64,000 nt of DNA, from contig CM043960.1 of the NCBI GenBank assembly GCA_014529385.2, forward strand, positions 79,596,832 to 79,660,831, in the 5' to 3' direction. The notes under the pieces are model-generated. The model did not search any database and was not told the origin of the DNA. It worked only from the letters and a program-made list of their open reading frames with translations. Below are positions 22,006-33,142 of this stretch, piece by piece (position 1 is the first letter of the stretch; each line of letters starts with the position of its first letter). The stretch is from Adiantum capillus-veneris (lineage: Eukaryota; Streptophyta; Polypodiopsida; Polypodiales; Pteridaceae). A program made the position numbers and the translations under genes.

Positions 22006-24852
22006 ATGGAATCTCAAAGGAACCAGACCAGCCGAGACGAAGCTTTAAGTACATCAGAAATTACAAGAGAGAAAAGTGGGCTCTATTTAATTGGCCATTA
22101 CAAAGGATTGCCATGCTCTGAGGATATAAATCGGAATTTGTACATCAAGACAAAGAAAGATACAAAGGAAACTCGGACATCTCAATATGTGGAAGTTGAA
22201 ACAGCGAAGAATGTACTACACCCACATCCAGATTTCATGGAAGACTATCTGGGATCAATTTACATGAGGCACGGAAAATACATCGACAATGAGATAGAAA
22301 TGTTGCACAAGGATCAACTTACAGAACTCTACACATATCCTCCAAGTATTTTTCTGTACAAAGCTCAAGATGGGAAACGGCAAATTGGTACCCTTAATGT
22401 AGATGAGGACGGTCGCTACTACAAAGCTGCCACAAATCAAGAAGTTCCTGCAGAGAGTAACCAATATTTTGCAGCTGAAATATTTGGATCAAGAGGGGAA
22501 GACTACAAATCTGAAGGTGGTAATGTTTATCATCTAGTGATGGCTTTACCTCTTGATATGCAGCTAGAAGAGTTAACAACTATAGCTGTCACTGCACAAA
22601 TGGGTGACACAACCCAAGGCACAACATGGAAAGACACTGCACAAGTCTCGTGCACCGCACCAGCACAAGACAAAGCACAAACACACCAAATTGCACAAAC
22701 AGTGAATACGCTAGAAGTACCAGCTATGAAGATAGCACAACTTCAAAAAGAGCTAGCTCGGTCTCAAGAGCTACTTAACAGAGCACAAAAAGTCATATCA
22801 TCAGGCATTGAACAGATGCCAACATCAGATATGGAAGCCTCTCAGATGGGGGGAGTTCAAACTCAACAAAGAGACCCTATATCTTCAAGAGTGGGATTAA
22901 GAAGTCCAACTTTACAAGAAGCAGTGTCCTTTTTAGGAACCCAAGTGGAGTTTCAAGAATCATTGGAAGATTCCAAGCCGGAGGAGAAACCACTGGAAAT
23001 TCACAATGCCCAATGTAGAAGGTCAAGTCAAGATGTCATTGTGGTCGACAAATACGATAGGCACTATGAAATAGCCGATGTGAAAAATATGGATGAGTTT
23101 AGCATTTGTGGGAAACCTGTAAGTCACATACTTAGACCCCGTCCAAAAGCACCATCCAGGGAAATGAAAAACAAAGATTTGGTTCGATCTTCACCCTCGG
23201 TGCAAACCTCGCCAAAATCAACTCGAAAACATAGCCCTAAGGCTATGTAGAAGCCTCACGACAAAGACCATATACTGATGGAAGAATTAGCATTACACAT
23301 GCTAGAAAGCATGGATAGTGATTTGATCTTGTATGCAAGCAATAATGGAAGCTATTTTCAGCTTCTCAAGGAGAAGACGATGAAGGATAAAGAGATGAAG
23401 CCAGTGGATACACCTAAGTCAGTCGTAATCTACAGGTTCATGCATGCAAAGAAGAGGTCATATCTGTATCTAGATACCACAGGAAACCATTATCAGCAGT
23501 ATTATGGAGAGCTGCCTCTTCCAAAGGGTGCACATATTGAGATAGCGACATACTGCAACCAATGTTCCATTGGTCATTTAGTGAAGGACTACCCAACAAA
23601 GCTCTACATGGAAAAGAAGAAGCAACAATCCAATAGCAAAGTTCAGACAGTGACAACAAGGGAACGAAAGCAAGAATCCCCAACGAGATCTTCTGAAAAG
23701 AAGCAGATCTTGTCGCAGAGCACAAAAGATAGGCTCAAGACACAGTTGCTTGAAGTCAAGGGTGTCAACGATTTTATCATAGAGAATCAGGCTTTCAAAA
23801 AAGATCAATTGAATCAGCTGATTCAAGATCGCTTAAAGAACCTCAGTGAGGACAAGTCAAAGCATCCACAAGGTGATGAAGATGAAGCTCGCAGTTCAAG
23901 GGTCGAGAGAAAAAGAAGCCAAGATTCTGACGATAGTGAGACAACACAAGAAGAGGTGGCAGTGGTAACAAAAAATATGAGTGCCACGTCACAAGTGGAA
24001 GACATGCAAATAGAATCAATGGATGAAGCTGAACGTCTACCAAATAAATTCTCTATTGTGGACTCCTCATTGGTGATTGAACAAATCAAAGAGTATGAAA
24101 AGCTAAAAGAAGATGTAATTGAAGACATAGAATGCACAGAAGAACAGGAAATGACTGAGTCCAATATTGACTACTATGGACAAGCAATACAGGATATGAA
24201 TGAATATTTTCAAGAAGAGACTCTACAAAAACCCATGGAACAATGGAAACCAAAGGCCACGGCGACCATTGCATCAGAAGAAGAGAGTCAACCTCAACAT
24301 CCTGCTACACAAACTTCAAAAGATTTCCAAGAAGAAAAGTCACCATTGAATTACCTTCAAGTGCTAGAAGCAGTAAATAGTGTCAGAGAGCTTCTGAAAT
24401 CAAGAGTCAAGGCGTCACAGTAAAAAACTAGCAATAAAGACCAACAAGCTGCTCAGGCTATAGACCTTCCCCAAAGCTATAGATCAGAAGATAGTAAGCA
24501 CTTGGGACATGCTACAACCTGTCAAATGATAAAGAAGTTCAACATACAAGAGGATGACAAAGCTTCCAAGGCACAAAAGTCCAAGAAAAGTACCAAAAGC
24601 AAAGAGGACATCAGTTACTTGGTAGCCAACAAGAAGATTAAATTCTCATTGGATGTGCATGAGAAACTAAAATTCAATTTTACAGCAGACATAGATTGCA
24701 CTGCCATGACTAATGTCATGTCTTATGGGCTATGGTTACTTCTCAATAAACCAGAACTGTATGAAATTCCGGTACAGGTTCCTATATCACATGGAATAGC
24801 CGTCACAAGTTTAGGGTTTGCAAAAGTACCCTTACACTACGGTCAAAGGTAA
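22006..24852 (+). pseudogene. R1 gag/protease-like polyprotein, broken
   Basis: One reading frame from ATG 22006 is interrupted by TAG (23248-23250) and TAA (24421-24423) and closes at 24852. The first 414 codons resemble nothing I know and have a Gln-rich coiled stretch (about residues 240-270). Codons after 23278 contain CNQCSIGHLVKDY (about 23553-23591), a zinc knuckle C-x2-C-x3-H whose fourth ligand is Tyr, then a long acidic, charged region. The end (about 24640-24850) looks like a retropepsin half with DCT where D-S/T-G is expected; the next frame (24853-24935) has FLVVD...LSKQW, where LGRQW would be usual. A gag-protease role is inferred; the protease is probably dead. Confidence 0.65.
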
Positions 24853-26246
24853 TCAAAGACAAATTCCTAGTGGTGGACTCTCAAAAAATGAGTACACACT
24901 TGGTTTTGTCCAAGCAATGGGCGAAAATGTTTGAATAAGAACCTGAATCTTCAACGGTGGTTAAGACTACGACAACTCAAAGATCTTCGGCCACTATCGA
25001 CAAAGAAAAAGCTAAAGCAAGTGAAACAGTGTTCTGCAACCCAAATCCTTCACTTCAGTCAAAGTTTTTAGCCCATCCAATTCACGTACACGAAGAAGCC
25101 TCTACATCAAAAGCCAAACCCTCGACAACACAATGGAAACCAAAGCGCAAAGTCTATCAACCAAAGTTTCCATCGCAACAAAGCCTCCACAAAAGAAAGA
25201 AACAGGTCAACCAAGTGTTAGTATCCAAGGAGTACATCAAGGACAAAGATCCAATTTGGGTACCAACATCAAAAGAACCACGACAAGAAAAAGTCACAGG
25301 TTGGATAGCATCAAACAGTTCAATCACTGCTCAAGGCTACTATGACAAGAACATCAAAGTATGGGTCAAAAAACCAAAGGTAACAGCTTGGACATACCCA
25401 ACATGTGGTATCTCTTCACAACAAGATCAACAGGGCATCAAGCGCAGTTCTAACTGTTCATACAGGAGTAAAAACAGGTACAGGAAGAAGAAGCAAAGAC
25501 CTTCCAAGCAACAAACATTGAAGCAGTTGTGGGTACCAAAGTCAGAGCTCTGCGATGAAAATACCCCACAAAGTTAAGCTAAGGTCACACAGCAAGCAGT
25601 GCAACGAATGATCCTAGTCAAGCTACTGGAAGCACAAGGATACTATACAGGTAACACTCAAATTTGGTTGCCAAAGATTAAAGCTTCCCCTAAGATCATG
25701 AAGAAAACTCATGTAGCACAACATGCCCAACAACGACAACCCAACTACGCAACCATGACTGCTACCACTCCAAGGTGGATCCCTCGTCATTTACTACAGG
25801 AGCAAGGCTTTTACAAAGGTAACAGCAATATTTGGACACTGAAGCCAAAGGACCATCAATTCAAACAAGCAACAAGGCAAGTGGAAAAGCAGGTCACACA
25901 AGGACCAAGGAAAACTTGGATTCCAAAACCTATAGCCAGAACTCAACAACAGAGGCCCACAACTAGTCTACAGCCTCTTATCAACAAAGGTAAAGCAGGG
26001 ATACAAGAAGAAGTCATAGTTTTAAAGAACACATTCTGGAAGAAGACTTCATCAACCATTGCTTCAACCACAAAACCTATCTCACCACGCAACATCAGTG
26101 TGCTACCAAAGCATGAAGAGCAGGTATTTGTCAATGTATTTGACAAAATGGCATCACAAAATCAAACCAAAGAGAATGGCCTAAACCTCAATAGCATATG
26201 GAATTGGATTTCAGGACGTGATCAGGTAAGTCCAAGTTGCCATTAA
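24853..26246 (+). pseudogene. R1 W-P repeat ORF
   Basis: Continues in another frame from the protease-like end, with stops near 24936 and at 25575-25577. It is basic and rich in Lys, Gln and Thr. A unit recurs: WVP or WIP, a short linker, then QG(Y/F)Y.xN..(I/V)W..K.K, as in AQGYYDKNIKVWVKKPK, AQGYYTGNTQIWLPKIK and EQGFYKGNSNIWTLKPK. It ends ENGLNLNSIWNW. R2 carries the same unit and a matching end (RGLNFQNLWN). IWVPK strings occur in spacers of some plant retroelement Gags, but I do not know this array and assign no function. Confidence 0.6.
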
Positions 26247-26821
26247 AAATACATGGCATAAGAGTCTAGAATCGGGCAGCTGAGCCACTAAATGAGCAAA
26301 GTGTCAGACCCAAGCTTCAATTCTAATATTTTCTCTGTGGTCTATGAGTCTAGCTAATAGATATAAGCTCAAGCTAGAGAGTTGAGCGTACATAAAGTCA
26401 TGTCACTCATGCTGGAAGAGGTGAGCATAAGAGTCAAAGTCTACTATTTTAAATGGTGGAGTGGCGGAGTAGTCCAGAAAACACCCACGCACATGAACAC
26501 AGTGAGGAGAGTGAAAAAAAACTCGTCGACCAAAACCCTTCCTGTGAATAATGGTAGCTCTTGAAGTCAAATATATTTTTGCTTCTCTAGCTACGTTCAC
26601 TCCTGGAAGCACCCATTCAAACTCTTCTCGCACAGCATATTGTTTCCCATGCATCTATCTGTGCAAGCATATACAATGTCCCATCATTGGACATTTGCAT
26701 TTGACACAATTTGTGTTCCACCCATGCACTTACACAACAAAATGACGATGACGAAGCGGTATTAACTCAACAAAACTTGGTTACATCAAAACATAAGTAC
26801 ATATAGCCTCACATTAATTGT

Positions 26822-26863
26822 GACTAAAGGCATTTTTTTCCCACTCGGTTTTTCCCTTTAGTC
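26822..26863 (+). other. U-rich hairpin in R1 3' region
   Basis: Arms GACTAAAGG and CCTTTAGTC pair perfectly around a loop carrying TTTTTTTCCCACTCGGTTTT. R2 has the equivalent with arms ACCAAAGG/CCTTTGGT, so the sequence changed but pairing was kept. Copia-B and Copia-D LTRs hold a related structure. Confidence 0.6.
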
Positions 26864-27308
26864 CTATCTAGGTATCCAAGACCTTCATTTTGTAATATAC
26901 GCCACATTTTATTTTTACTATTTCATTTTTCTTATAAAAACACAGAAAAGCAGACCAACGACATCCCCAAACAACTACATGCTCATCAACTAGAAGATCA
27001 AAGGGGAACGGCCTAGAAAAAATTTAAAAAGGCTTCAAGATTACAGGTACACATGCAGGATGACACCCAAAGAACAAACAATACAGAGCTGCCAAGATAA
27101 TGACTTGCTGCAACAACAAACCTCACTCAACCTATTCACGCTACAACAACCAATCGGAGGAGAAGAGCTATGGCTTCAACTACACTACATGTACAAGAAA
27201 AAGGTAACTCTACAACATACAAAGCATCTAATAGAAGCAACTCAAACAAGAAAAGCTTCAACCAACACCAAAACATGAAGCACTTGTCAAGGCCACTGCA
27301 AACATAGG

Positions 27309-27330
27309 GTCTTGTCGGGAACGACAAGAC
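27309..27330 (+). other. 9-bp hairpin with GGAA loop before the polypurine tract
   Basis: GTCTTGTCG, GGAA, CGACAAGAC: a perfect stem closed by a GNRA-type tetraloop four bases before the R1 polypurine tract. Confidence 0.6.
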
Positions 27331-27345
27331 TTCGAAGGGGGAGAC

Positions 27346-27863
27346 TGTTGACATGTCAACCTTTCAACAACGCTTCCACAAAGATTCCATGAATATTCCT
27401 CAAATATTTCAAATAAAGATGCTGATGAAGTGATGAAGACGAAGATGAATGTTGTAATGTGAAGATACAAGCTCATGGACATCATCGAATATCCTGTTAT
27501 TATTATTTTGAGCCATTACGGCCACTTTTGTAATGTTTACGGGAACTTCATATTTTAAGTCGGCAATTGTATTTTGGCCACTGATGCTTGTTAAATGAGC
27601 AAAGCCAGCTCACGGTGTTGTAATTAATCTCTATAGAAGCTTAGGGACAAATAAGGTCAATTTGGTCGGACATTAGTTTTTCTAAGGCTTAGTATATAAG
27701 CCAAAACCTAAAGCTTTGTAAGGGGACTTCTAATAATCTGATCTATTGTCTGTGAGTGAGCGTACTATGTACGAGAGAGAGTGAGAGCTTCCCTACGCGC
27801 GTACCAGTGGTCGGAATCGAGTGCGGAGAAGTGTAGCGTGTTGCCCCCGACAAGAGCTACGCG
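27346..27863 (+). repeat. R1 3' LTR
   Basis: Begins TGTTGACATGTCAACC directly after the polypurine tract. It contains the left breakpoint of the tandem duplication (27594) and TATATAAG at 27693-27700. Similarity to the 5' LTR ends at GCTACGCG (27863). Confidence 0.75.
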
Positions 27864-28344
27864 CCAATACCTAGGTTGCACGCGTACGGTCCAGTTTTGC
27901 GAGCTCCATCTACAAGCTTCATCTGGTGATTCAGTGAGCATACGTTGTCCATTTCTGCATTTCAGCATATCCACGCGTTTGCATTGAGTAGAGCTACACA
28001 TTAGGCACTTTAGTTTTCGGAAACGACGACCTAAAAATTTCGGCCAGACATCCTACGCGATTTTCCATCGGGTGTTTTGGGTTGAGATTTTGGTTCATGG
28101 ACCTTAGGGAGAGCGACCTATTGGTGTTAGTAGGGTCTCCTTCACGTTCTGTGGCGTTTTAAGACTGTTTGATGGGTGTTTGGCTCTTGTAAGTGTTGGA
28201 GGAAATCTCTTCTTAAGAACTCTTGAAGGTTGTAGCTTAGACATTGGGTAGAGACCTCTGTAGGAATTAGTTAGGAGTCGGTCGAGTGTAGATTGACACC
28301 CTATGCTTGCTTCCACGTGCCTGCGGGTCGAGCTCTGTCTTCAA
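27864..28344. other. Unassigned sequence, possibly R1-family leader
   Basis: No gene. A half-palindrome AGACATCCTACGCG (28046-28059) matches the R1 leader array, hinting that this is leader sequence after an LTR of the same family. Repeated in copy 2 at 34073-34553. Confidence 0.4.
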
Positions 28345-28459
28345 TTGACATTATATGTTAGGTGAGTTCTCGTTATGCTGACGTCCGTCACGGCATATCC
28401 GTCCAACACGCTGTGATGGACATCTGCAGCATAACTTTCTAGCACTAAATTAATGTCAA
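28345..28459. repeat. Small foldback (MITE-like) element
   Basis: TTGACATTA at one end and TAATGTCAA at the other, with further inverted similarity inside (GTTATGCTG / CAGCATAAC around 28372-28434). About 115 bp; no clear target duplication. Copied at 34554-34668. Confidence 0.45.
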
Positions 28460-29308
28460 TACGCAGGGAAAGTGACTCGAATGGGGCACGGAGACTCTAT
28501 GAGATCGTCAATCTCACGAAGTGAACCTTAACAAGCAAACACACTAGCTCAACAAGCAAACCAACACTCAATGATCAAGGAAATCTGTATATGTCCTTTC
28601 TCACAGCTCTAGGTCATCATGTCGTTTCGGCACTCGAACGGACTCGAAATGCAATGAAACTTTCACAGGAGGTCTAAGACACCTAGGGGCACTATCCTAG
28701 CAAATCTGGACGCAATCCAACAAGGTACCAAAATCACGATCCATCATGAAAAAGGTCCTGAAAACTCAAACAGAACATACCAGAAAGGTCGCTATGGTCT
28801 AGGAACACTCTCCTATGGTCAAAACGACTAAAAACAGTGATTTAAGCACTCAAATCTGCATTTACACCTCACAGACACGTAGTCACGAACCACAACAAAA
28901 CTGACATACTTACACTTAATTTAAAGAGCAAAGAGAGAGGAACACAATGCAAGTTTTGGATTTGAAAACGAATTACCCAATCATTAGAAAAGTCAATTAC
29001 AAGTTTGGAGTAGCTCGTAGCTTGAGTGTACATTTTTTGAGCTCCCTTCTTCTTCTAAAGATAAGTCTTCCTTTCACATTAAAGTTATTAACCTTTATAC
29101 CTAGGGTATTCTAAATGACCAGTGGCCGGCTCACACGAACCTTTACAATTGTCATGACAGAATTACAACTCAGGGAATTGATTGCTACTCTGGAATTAGG
29201 ATTTACACAGAGTATTACTACACTAGCTTGGCAAAATAATAAACTACATATGTGGTGTCTGGCTACATGTCCGATCAATTGGGTGCCCGTTTGATCTATC
29301 CTCAAACA
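28460..29308 (-). repeat. R2 3' LTR (left end approximate)
   Basis: On the minus strand TGTTTGAGGATAGATC follows directly after a polypurine tract, as an LTR start should. A TATAAA-like box (29094-29099, minus) lies about 210 bp in. The left limit is not resolved because the partner LTR is outside the window. Copy 2 ends at 35517. Confidence 0.6.
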
Positions 29309-29320
29309 TTTCCCCCTTCC
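29309..29320 (-). other. R2 polypurine tract
   Basis: GGAAGGGGGAAA on the minus strand, abutting the LTR; copied at 35518-35529. Confidence 0.75.
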
Positions 29321-29637
29321 TAATTCGTGTCATCCCTTGACATGACCTTGTGCAGTCTCATAGGGTTATCTTCAGATTTGTCTTCAAGGTTGGTCTTCAG
29401 CTTGGGAAGCGCTTTGTTTTTTATGACGCTTCCCCCTTCCTTGAATGATTCATATCTGTTGTGTTCTTGATTCGTGATTTGAGCTTGATTGTTGCGGCCA
29501 CTTTTCTTCTTGTTGCGCATTCGCCGCTTCGTTGCCAATTTGAGTCGCCGTAGAGATGGAAGTTGATGTGTCTGAGCTTGTAGAATCGGTCCGCTTTGTT
29601 GCATGGACTTTACGATGGATTTTCTTTCAAGGTCCAC
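29320..29637 (-). CDS. Hypothetical basic protein at the R2 3' end
   Basis: 105 codons, rich in Arg, Lys, Asn and Gln, ending with TAG at the first bases of the polypurine tract. R1 has a short Gln-rich frame in the matching place, but I could not align the two convincingly. An identical frame lies in the tandem copy (35529-35846). It may be the end of a longer polyprotein or chance; no function is assigned. Confidence 0.35.
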   Translation of the reverse strand: MDLERKSIVKSMQQSGPILQAQTHQLPSLRRLKLATKRRMRNKKKSGRNNQAQITNQEHNRYESFKEGGSVIKNKALPKLKTNLEDKSEDNPMRLHKVMSRDDTN

Positions 29638-30082
29638 TGCAATTTGAGTTTTCCACGATAGGTAGCCAATGTTGAAGCACTGTGTGAGCTACGTATGGTT
29701 GTTGTGGATAGCTCGCTTGTTGAATTTTTCATTGCTTGTCATTGTAGGCCATTCTTTGACTTGCCATTGTTTGATGGAGCTTTGTTGTCATCCTTGAAGA
29801 TAGAAGATGCTCTTGATAAGCATATGGAGACTTGCTATGTTTGCTCTAAGTTGTTGACGATTGATTTGGGTAGCTAATTCCTTATTGTTGATGTAGAAGG
29901 AATATATACAAGAAGTTGATGATGAGGGTTTCTAGATTAGGGTCTTAAAACCTGGATGACCAAAGGGAAAAACCAGTGCCTTTGGTAACGCTCTTATTGT
30001 AGTTGAGCATTTGGACTTGAAGTAACTGTCATGCAAGGTGAGTGCTTGGGAGAAACAAAGGAAGAGTGCCTAATGCAAGTGC
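29638..30082 (-). other. R2 3' non-coding segment with U-rich hairpin (29959-29986)
   Basis: On the minus strand ACCAAAGG, a loop containing CACTGGTTTTT, then CCTTTGGT. It aligns with the R1 hairpin, including the following AGGTTTTAAGACC. Copied at 36168-36195. A 60-codon open frame here (29695-29877, plus strand) is probably chance. Confidence 0.55.
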
Positions 30083-30087
30083 TAATT

Positions 30088-30314
30088 TGTTGGAATTAGG
30101 GTTGCAAAGAAACACACACAGCTTGGAGAAGACGAAGGAAGCTCAAGGCACACAATAGAGAGTGTGTTACTTAGTGTGCAATGGAAAAATAGATAGCCCT
30201 AGAGTGATGGGCGTATATACAATGCACGGGGGAAAAAACCTCCTAAAGAAGGAAAAAATGCCCCGGCGGTCCTAGTGTGTTTACACACATTACTACCACA
30301 TGTATATGGTAACA
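30088..30314 (-). repeat. Copia-B 3' LTR, copy 1
   Basis: 227 bp, TG...CA; followed by a polypurine tract (30315-30327, minus CCAGGGGGGATT). A U-rich hairpin lies at 30227-30265. Confidence 0.95.
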
Positions 30315-30389
30315 AATCCCCCCTGGAGTGATGCGGTGAACGAGAGCTGGCACATGAGTAAAGGGAAGTTCCATGCCCTGAGGACATGA

Positions 30390-33142
30390 TCAGTCCACAA
30401 AGGGGAGTAAGCCCAAAGCTTTGCGGAAAGATTCAAGCTTCTCATGAGACAATGCCTTTGTGAAAAGATCTGCAAGGTTGTCCTGTGTTGGCACATAAAC
30501 CAAGCTGATCTCTCCTGCTGAGAGCCTCTCCCTAACATAATGGTAATGCACCTCAATGTGCTTTGTGTGAGCATGAAAAACTGGGTTCCTCGCAACTGCC
30601 AATGCGCTCTGACTGTCTGTGTAGATAGTGTTGGCAATGTCCTATCCAACACCCAAATCATCCATAAGGCGTCTGAGCCATACACACTCAACCATAGCTA
30701 TGAAGACTGCCCTGTACTCAGCCTCACAACTCGAAGTGGCCACAGTAGGTTGCTTCTTGCTCAACCATGATATACATGAACTGCCAAGCATGAAACAAAA
30801 ACCACTTGTGGACACTCTCATGTCAAAACAACCAGCCCAATCTGAGTCCGAAAAAGCATGTAAGTCTGGCGGCAATGATCCCCCCTTGGGATAAAACAAG
30901 CCAAGATGTAAAGTGCCACTAAGGTAGCGGAAAATCCTCTTGACAGCCTGCAAATGCTTAGACCCTGGGCTATGCATAAATCTGCTGACCTGTGAGACTG
31001 CAAACTGAATATCCGGCCTCGTATTGCATACATAAATGAGGCAGCCAACAACAGTTTGGTAAAGAGTGACATCAGCAGGATCGCCAGCATCATGTAGACT
31101 CAACTTCAAACCTGTTTCCATGGGAGTGGCAATAGGTTTGCAATCCTCAAGTCCAAACTTACATAGCAATGTCTCTATGCAACTTTTCTGACACAAGGCA
31201 ATACCACCATCACACTGCTTAAACTGTATACCCAAGTAACGATGCAACAGCCCCAAATCTTTCATCTTGAAAGTAGCATTCAAATCGGCCTTAAATTCAG
31301 CAATATGTCTCTCATTTGGTCCAGTGATCAACAAATCATCAACATAAAGAACCACAATGAGAAGTACATCACCCTCACGCTCTACATACAATGTGCTTTC
31401 TGTTGGACTATTCGCGAAAGCCTCTTTTAACCAAATGAGTGTCAGCTTTCTCATACCAAGCACGAGGAGATTGCTTCAACCCATACAAAGCCTTCTTACA
31501 TCTGCACACTTTGTCCTCTTGTCCTTTTATGACAAAACCGCGAGGCTGCGTTACATAAACTTTCTCAAATATGTCACCATTCAAGAAAGCAGTAACAATG
31601 TCTGATTGATGTACATCCCAACCAAAATGAGCTGCCAATGCACATAGAAAACGTACAATAGTCATACGACAAGTGGGAGCAAAAGTCTCTTCATAATCTA
31701 TGCAACCCCCATAGGCTGTACATTTGCCTCATTGGAACTTACATTCGTATTTCCACCACTGAAAAGAGGCAACAAAGTGTCATAAATGTCTTGTGAGCTT
31801 ACATTACTGTCTTCAGTACATGACAGCAAGGGCTGAACAGAATCTTCCACAAACACTACATCCCGAGAAACCAGAATACGTTTTGTTTGCAGATGATACA
31901 ACCTATAACCTTTGCTTTCAGTACTATAATCAACAAAAATACATTTGACAGCCTTATCATCCAGTTTTTTGCGTTGCACTTGTGGCACCAAAGCATATGC
32001 CAAACAACCAAAAACACGCATGTGCTCAATAGAAGGCTTTCTATCATGCCATGATTCATATGGAGTAATAGACTGCAAAGCTTTCGTAGGACACCTGTTA
32101 AGTACATAAGTGGCACACATGATGGCCTCAAGCCAAAAAGAATGCGACAAAGCTTGACTTTTGACCATACATTGTGCCATTTTCGTAAGTGACCTGTTTT
32201 TCCTCTCAGCAACACCATTTTGTTGAGGTGTATAAGGCACTTTACATCGGTGTTTTATCCCACGACTAGCCAAAAATGCATTAAATTCATGAGACATATA
32301 CTCCCCCCCTCGATCGGAATGGAGGGTGACCATAGCACATTTCGAGACATTTTCAACCATAGCCAAAAATTGTTTGAAGCTCATAAAAACTTCGGACTTC
32401 GCTTTAAGAGGAAATACCCATGCATGCCTGGAGTAATCATCAATGAAACTCACGAAGTACAGGTAATTGCCCAAGGACGGAGTTTGCATGGGCCCACAAA
32501 CATCACTATGCACAAGCTGCAACCTGCATGTGGCCTGAATTGAACCATACTTTGGAAATTTAGAACATTTCATCTTACCCAAAATACAGCCTTCACAAAC
32601 ATGTTTGACAGGTGCTTCAAGAGGTGGCAAAGAAGCAACCATATTAGATTTCTGCAAACGCAGCAACTGGCAAAATTCAGATGACCAAAACGTGCATGCC
32701 AAAGTTTTGCATCTGAAATAGCCCTTGAATCTACAATAGCATTTGAAAAATTTTGTCCACACTTGTCATACAAAGTGAGCTTATACATCCCACGGCACAA
32801 AAGCCCAGATGCAACAATTTCATCACCAAAATTGAGATCATGAATTGTACATTTTTCATCCACAAATTTGACTACAAGTCCAAGTCTAGCAAGTGCGGAT
32901 ACAGACAAGAGATTCTTCTTGATCCTAGGTACATAAAGTGCATCAACAAGTGTGAAGGAACTGCCATTAGCAGCAGTGAGAACTGGATAAGAGGCGTTGT
33001 TGGCACAAGTGACTGAATTCCCATGAGGGACAGACTCGAGAGAGGTAAACAATTCACGATGTGAGATACTGTGCTTTGTAGCACCACTGTTGAAATACCA
33101 CACATGTGAATCTGTAGCAATTGACAAGCATGAATCATGGAC
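30390..33142 (-). pseudogene. Copia-B pol half, copy 1
   Basis: Protease (DSHVWYFNSGATKH, Asp of DSG changed to Asn), integrase (HVCEGCILGK intact, DDE residues SDRGGEY, NGVAERKNRS), then a junction near 31700 where about 460 bp covering the integrase end and RT start are missing. RT (VLYVDDLLITG) and RNase H follow. A one-base loss near 32660 and several frame changes break it. The first coding bases abut the hAT left end. Confidence 0.93.

Larger units (their letters stand above)
26247..27345 (+). other. R1 3' non-coding region with polypurine tract
   Basis: Starts GGTAAGTCCAAGT and shares a long stretch (AAAAATACATGGCATAA and beyond) with R2, so it is inherited family sequence. A short open frame (27060-27278) is of doubtful meaning. 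The polypurine tract is 27335-27345, directly before the LTR. Confidence 0.65.
11240..27863 (+). mobile_element. R1: large RT-less Gypsy-like LTR element
   Basis: Two related direct repeats (11240-11774 and 27346-27863) bound a region with a polypurine tract (AAGGGGGAGAC, 27335-27345) before the right repeat. The interior has gag-like sequence with a zinc knuckle, a degenerate retropepsin-like segment and a W-P repeat ORF, then about 1.1 kb of 3' non-coding sequence. No RT, RNase H or integrase motif was found outside the nested Copia-C (12023-17655). R2 has the same gene content and a related 3' non-coding region. No primer binding site was recognised, and the exact LTR ends and target duplication are not resolved. 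Confidence 0.7.

Noticed and set aside
27864-28344. R1 element continuing as a tandem LTR array
   Set aside because: Only one half-palindrome links it to the R1 leader; the bases after the two LTRs do not align well enough to claim it.
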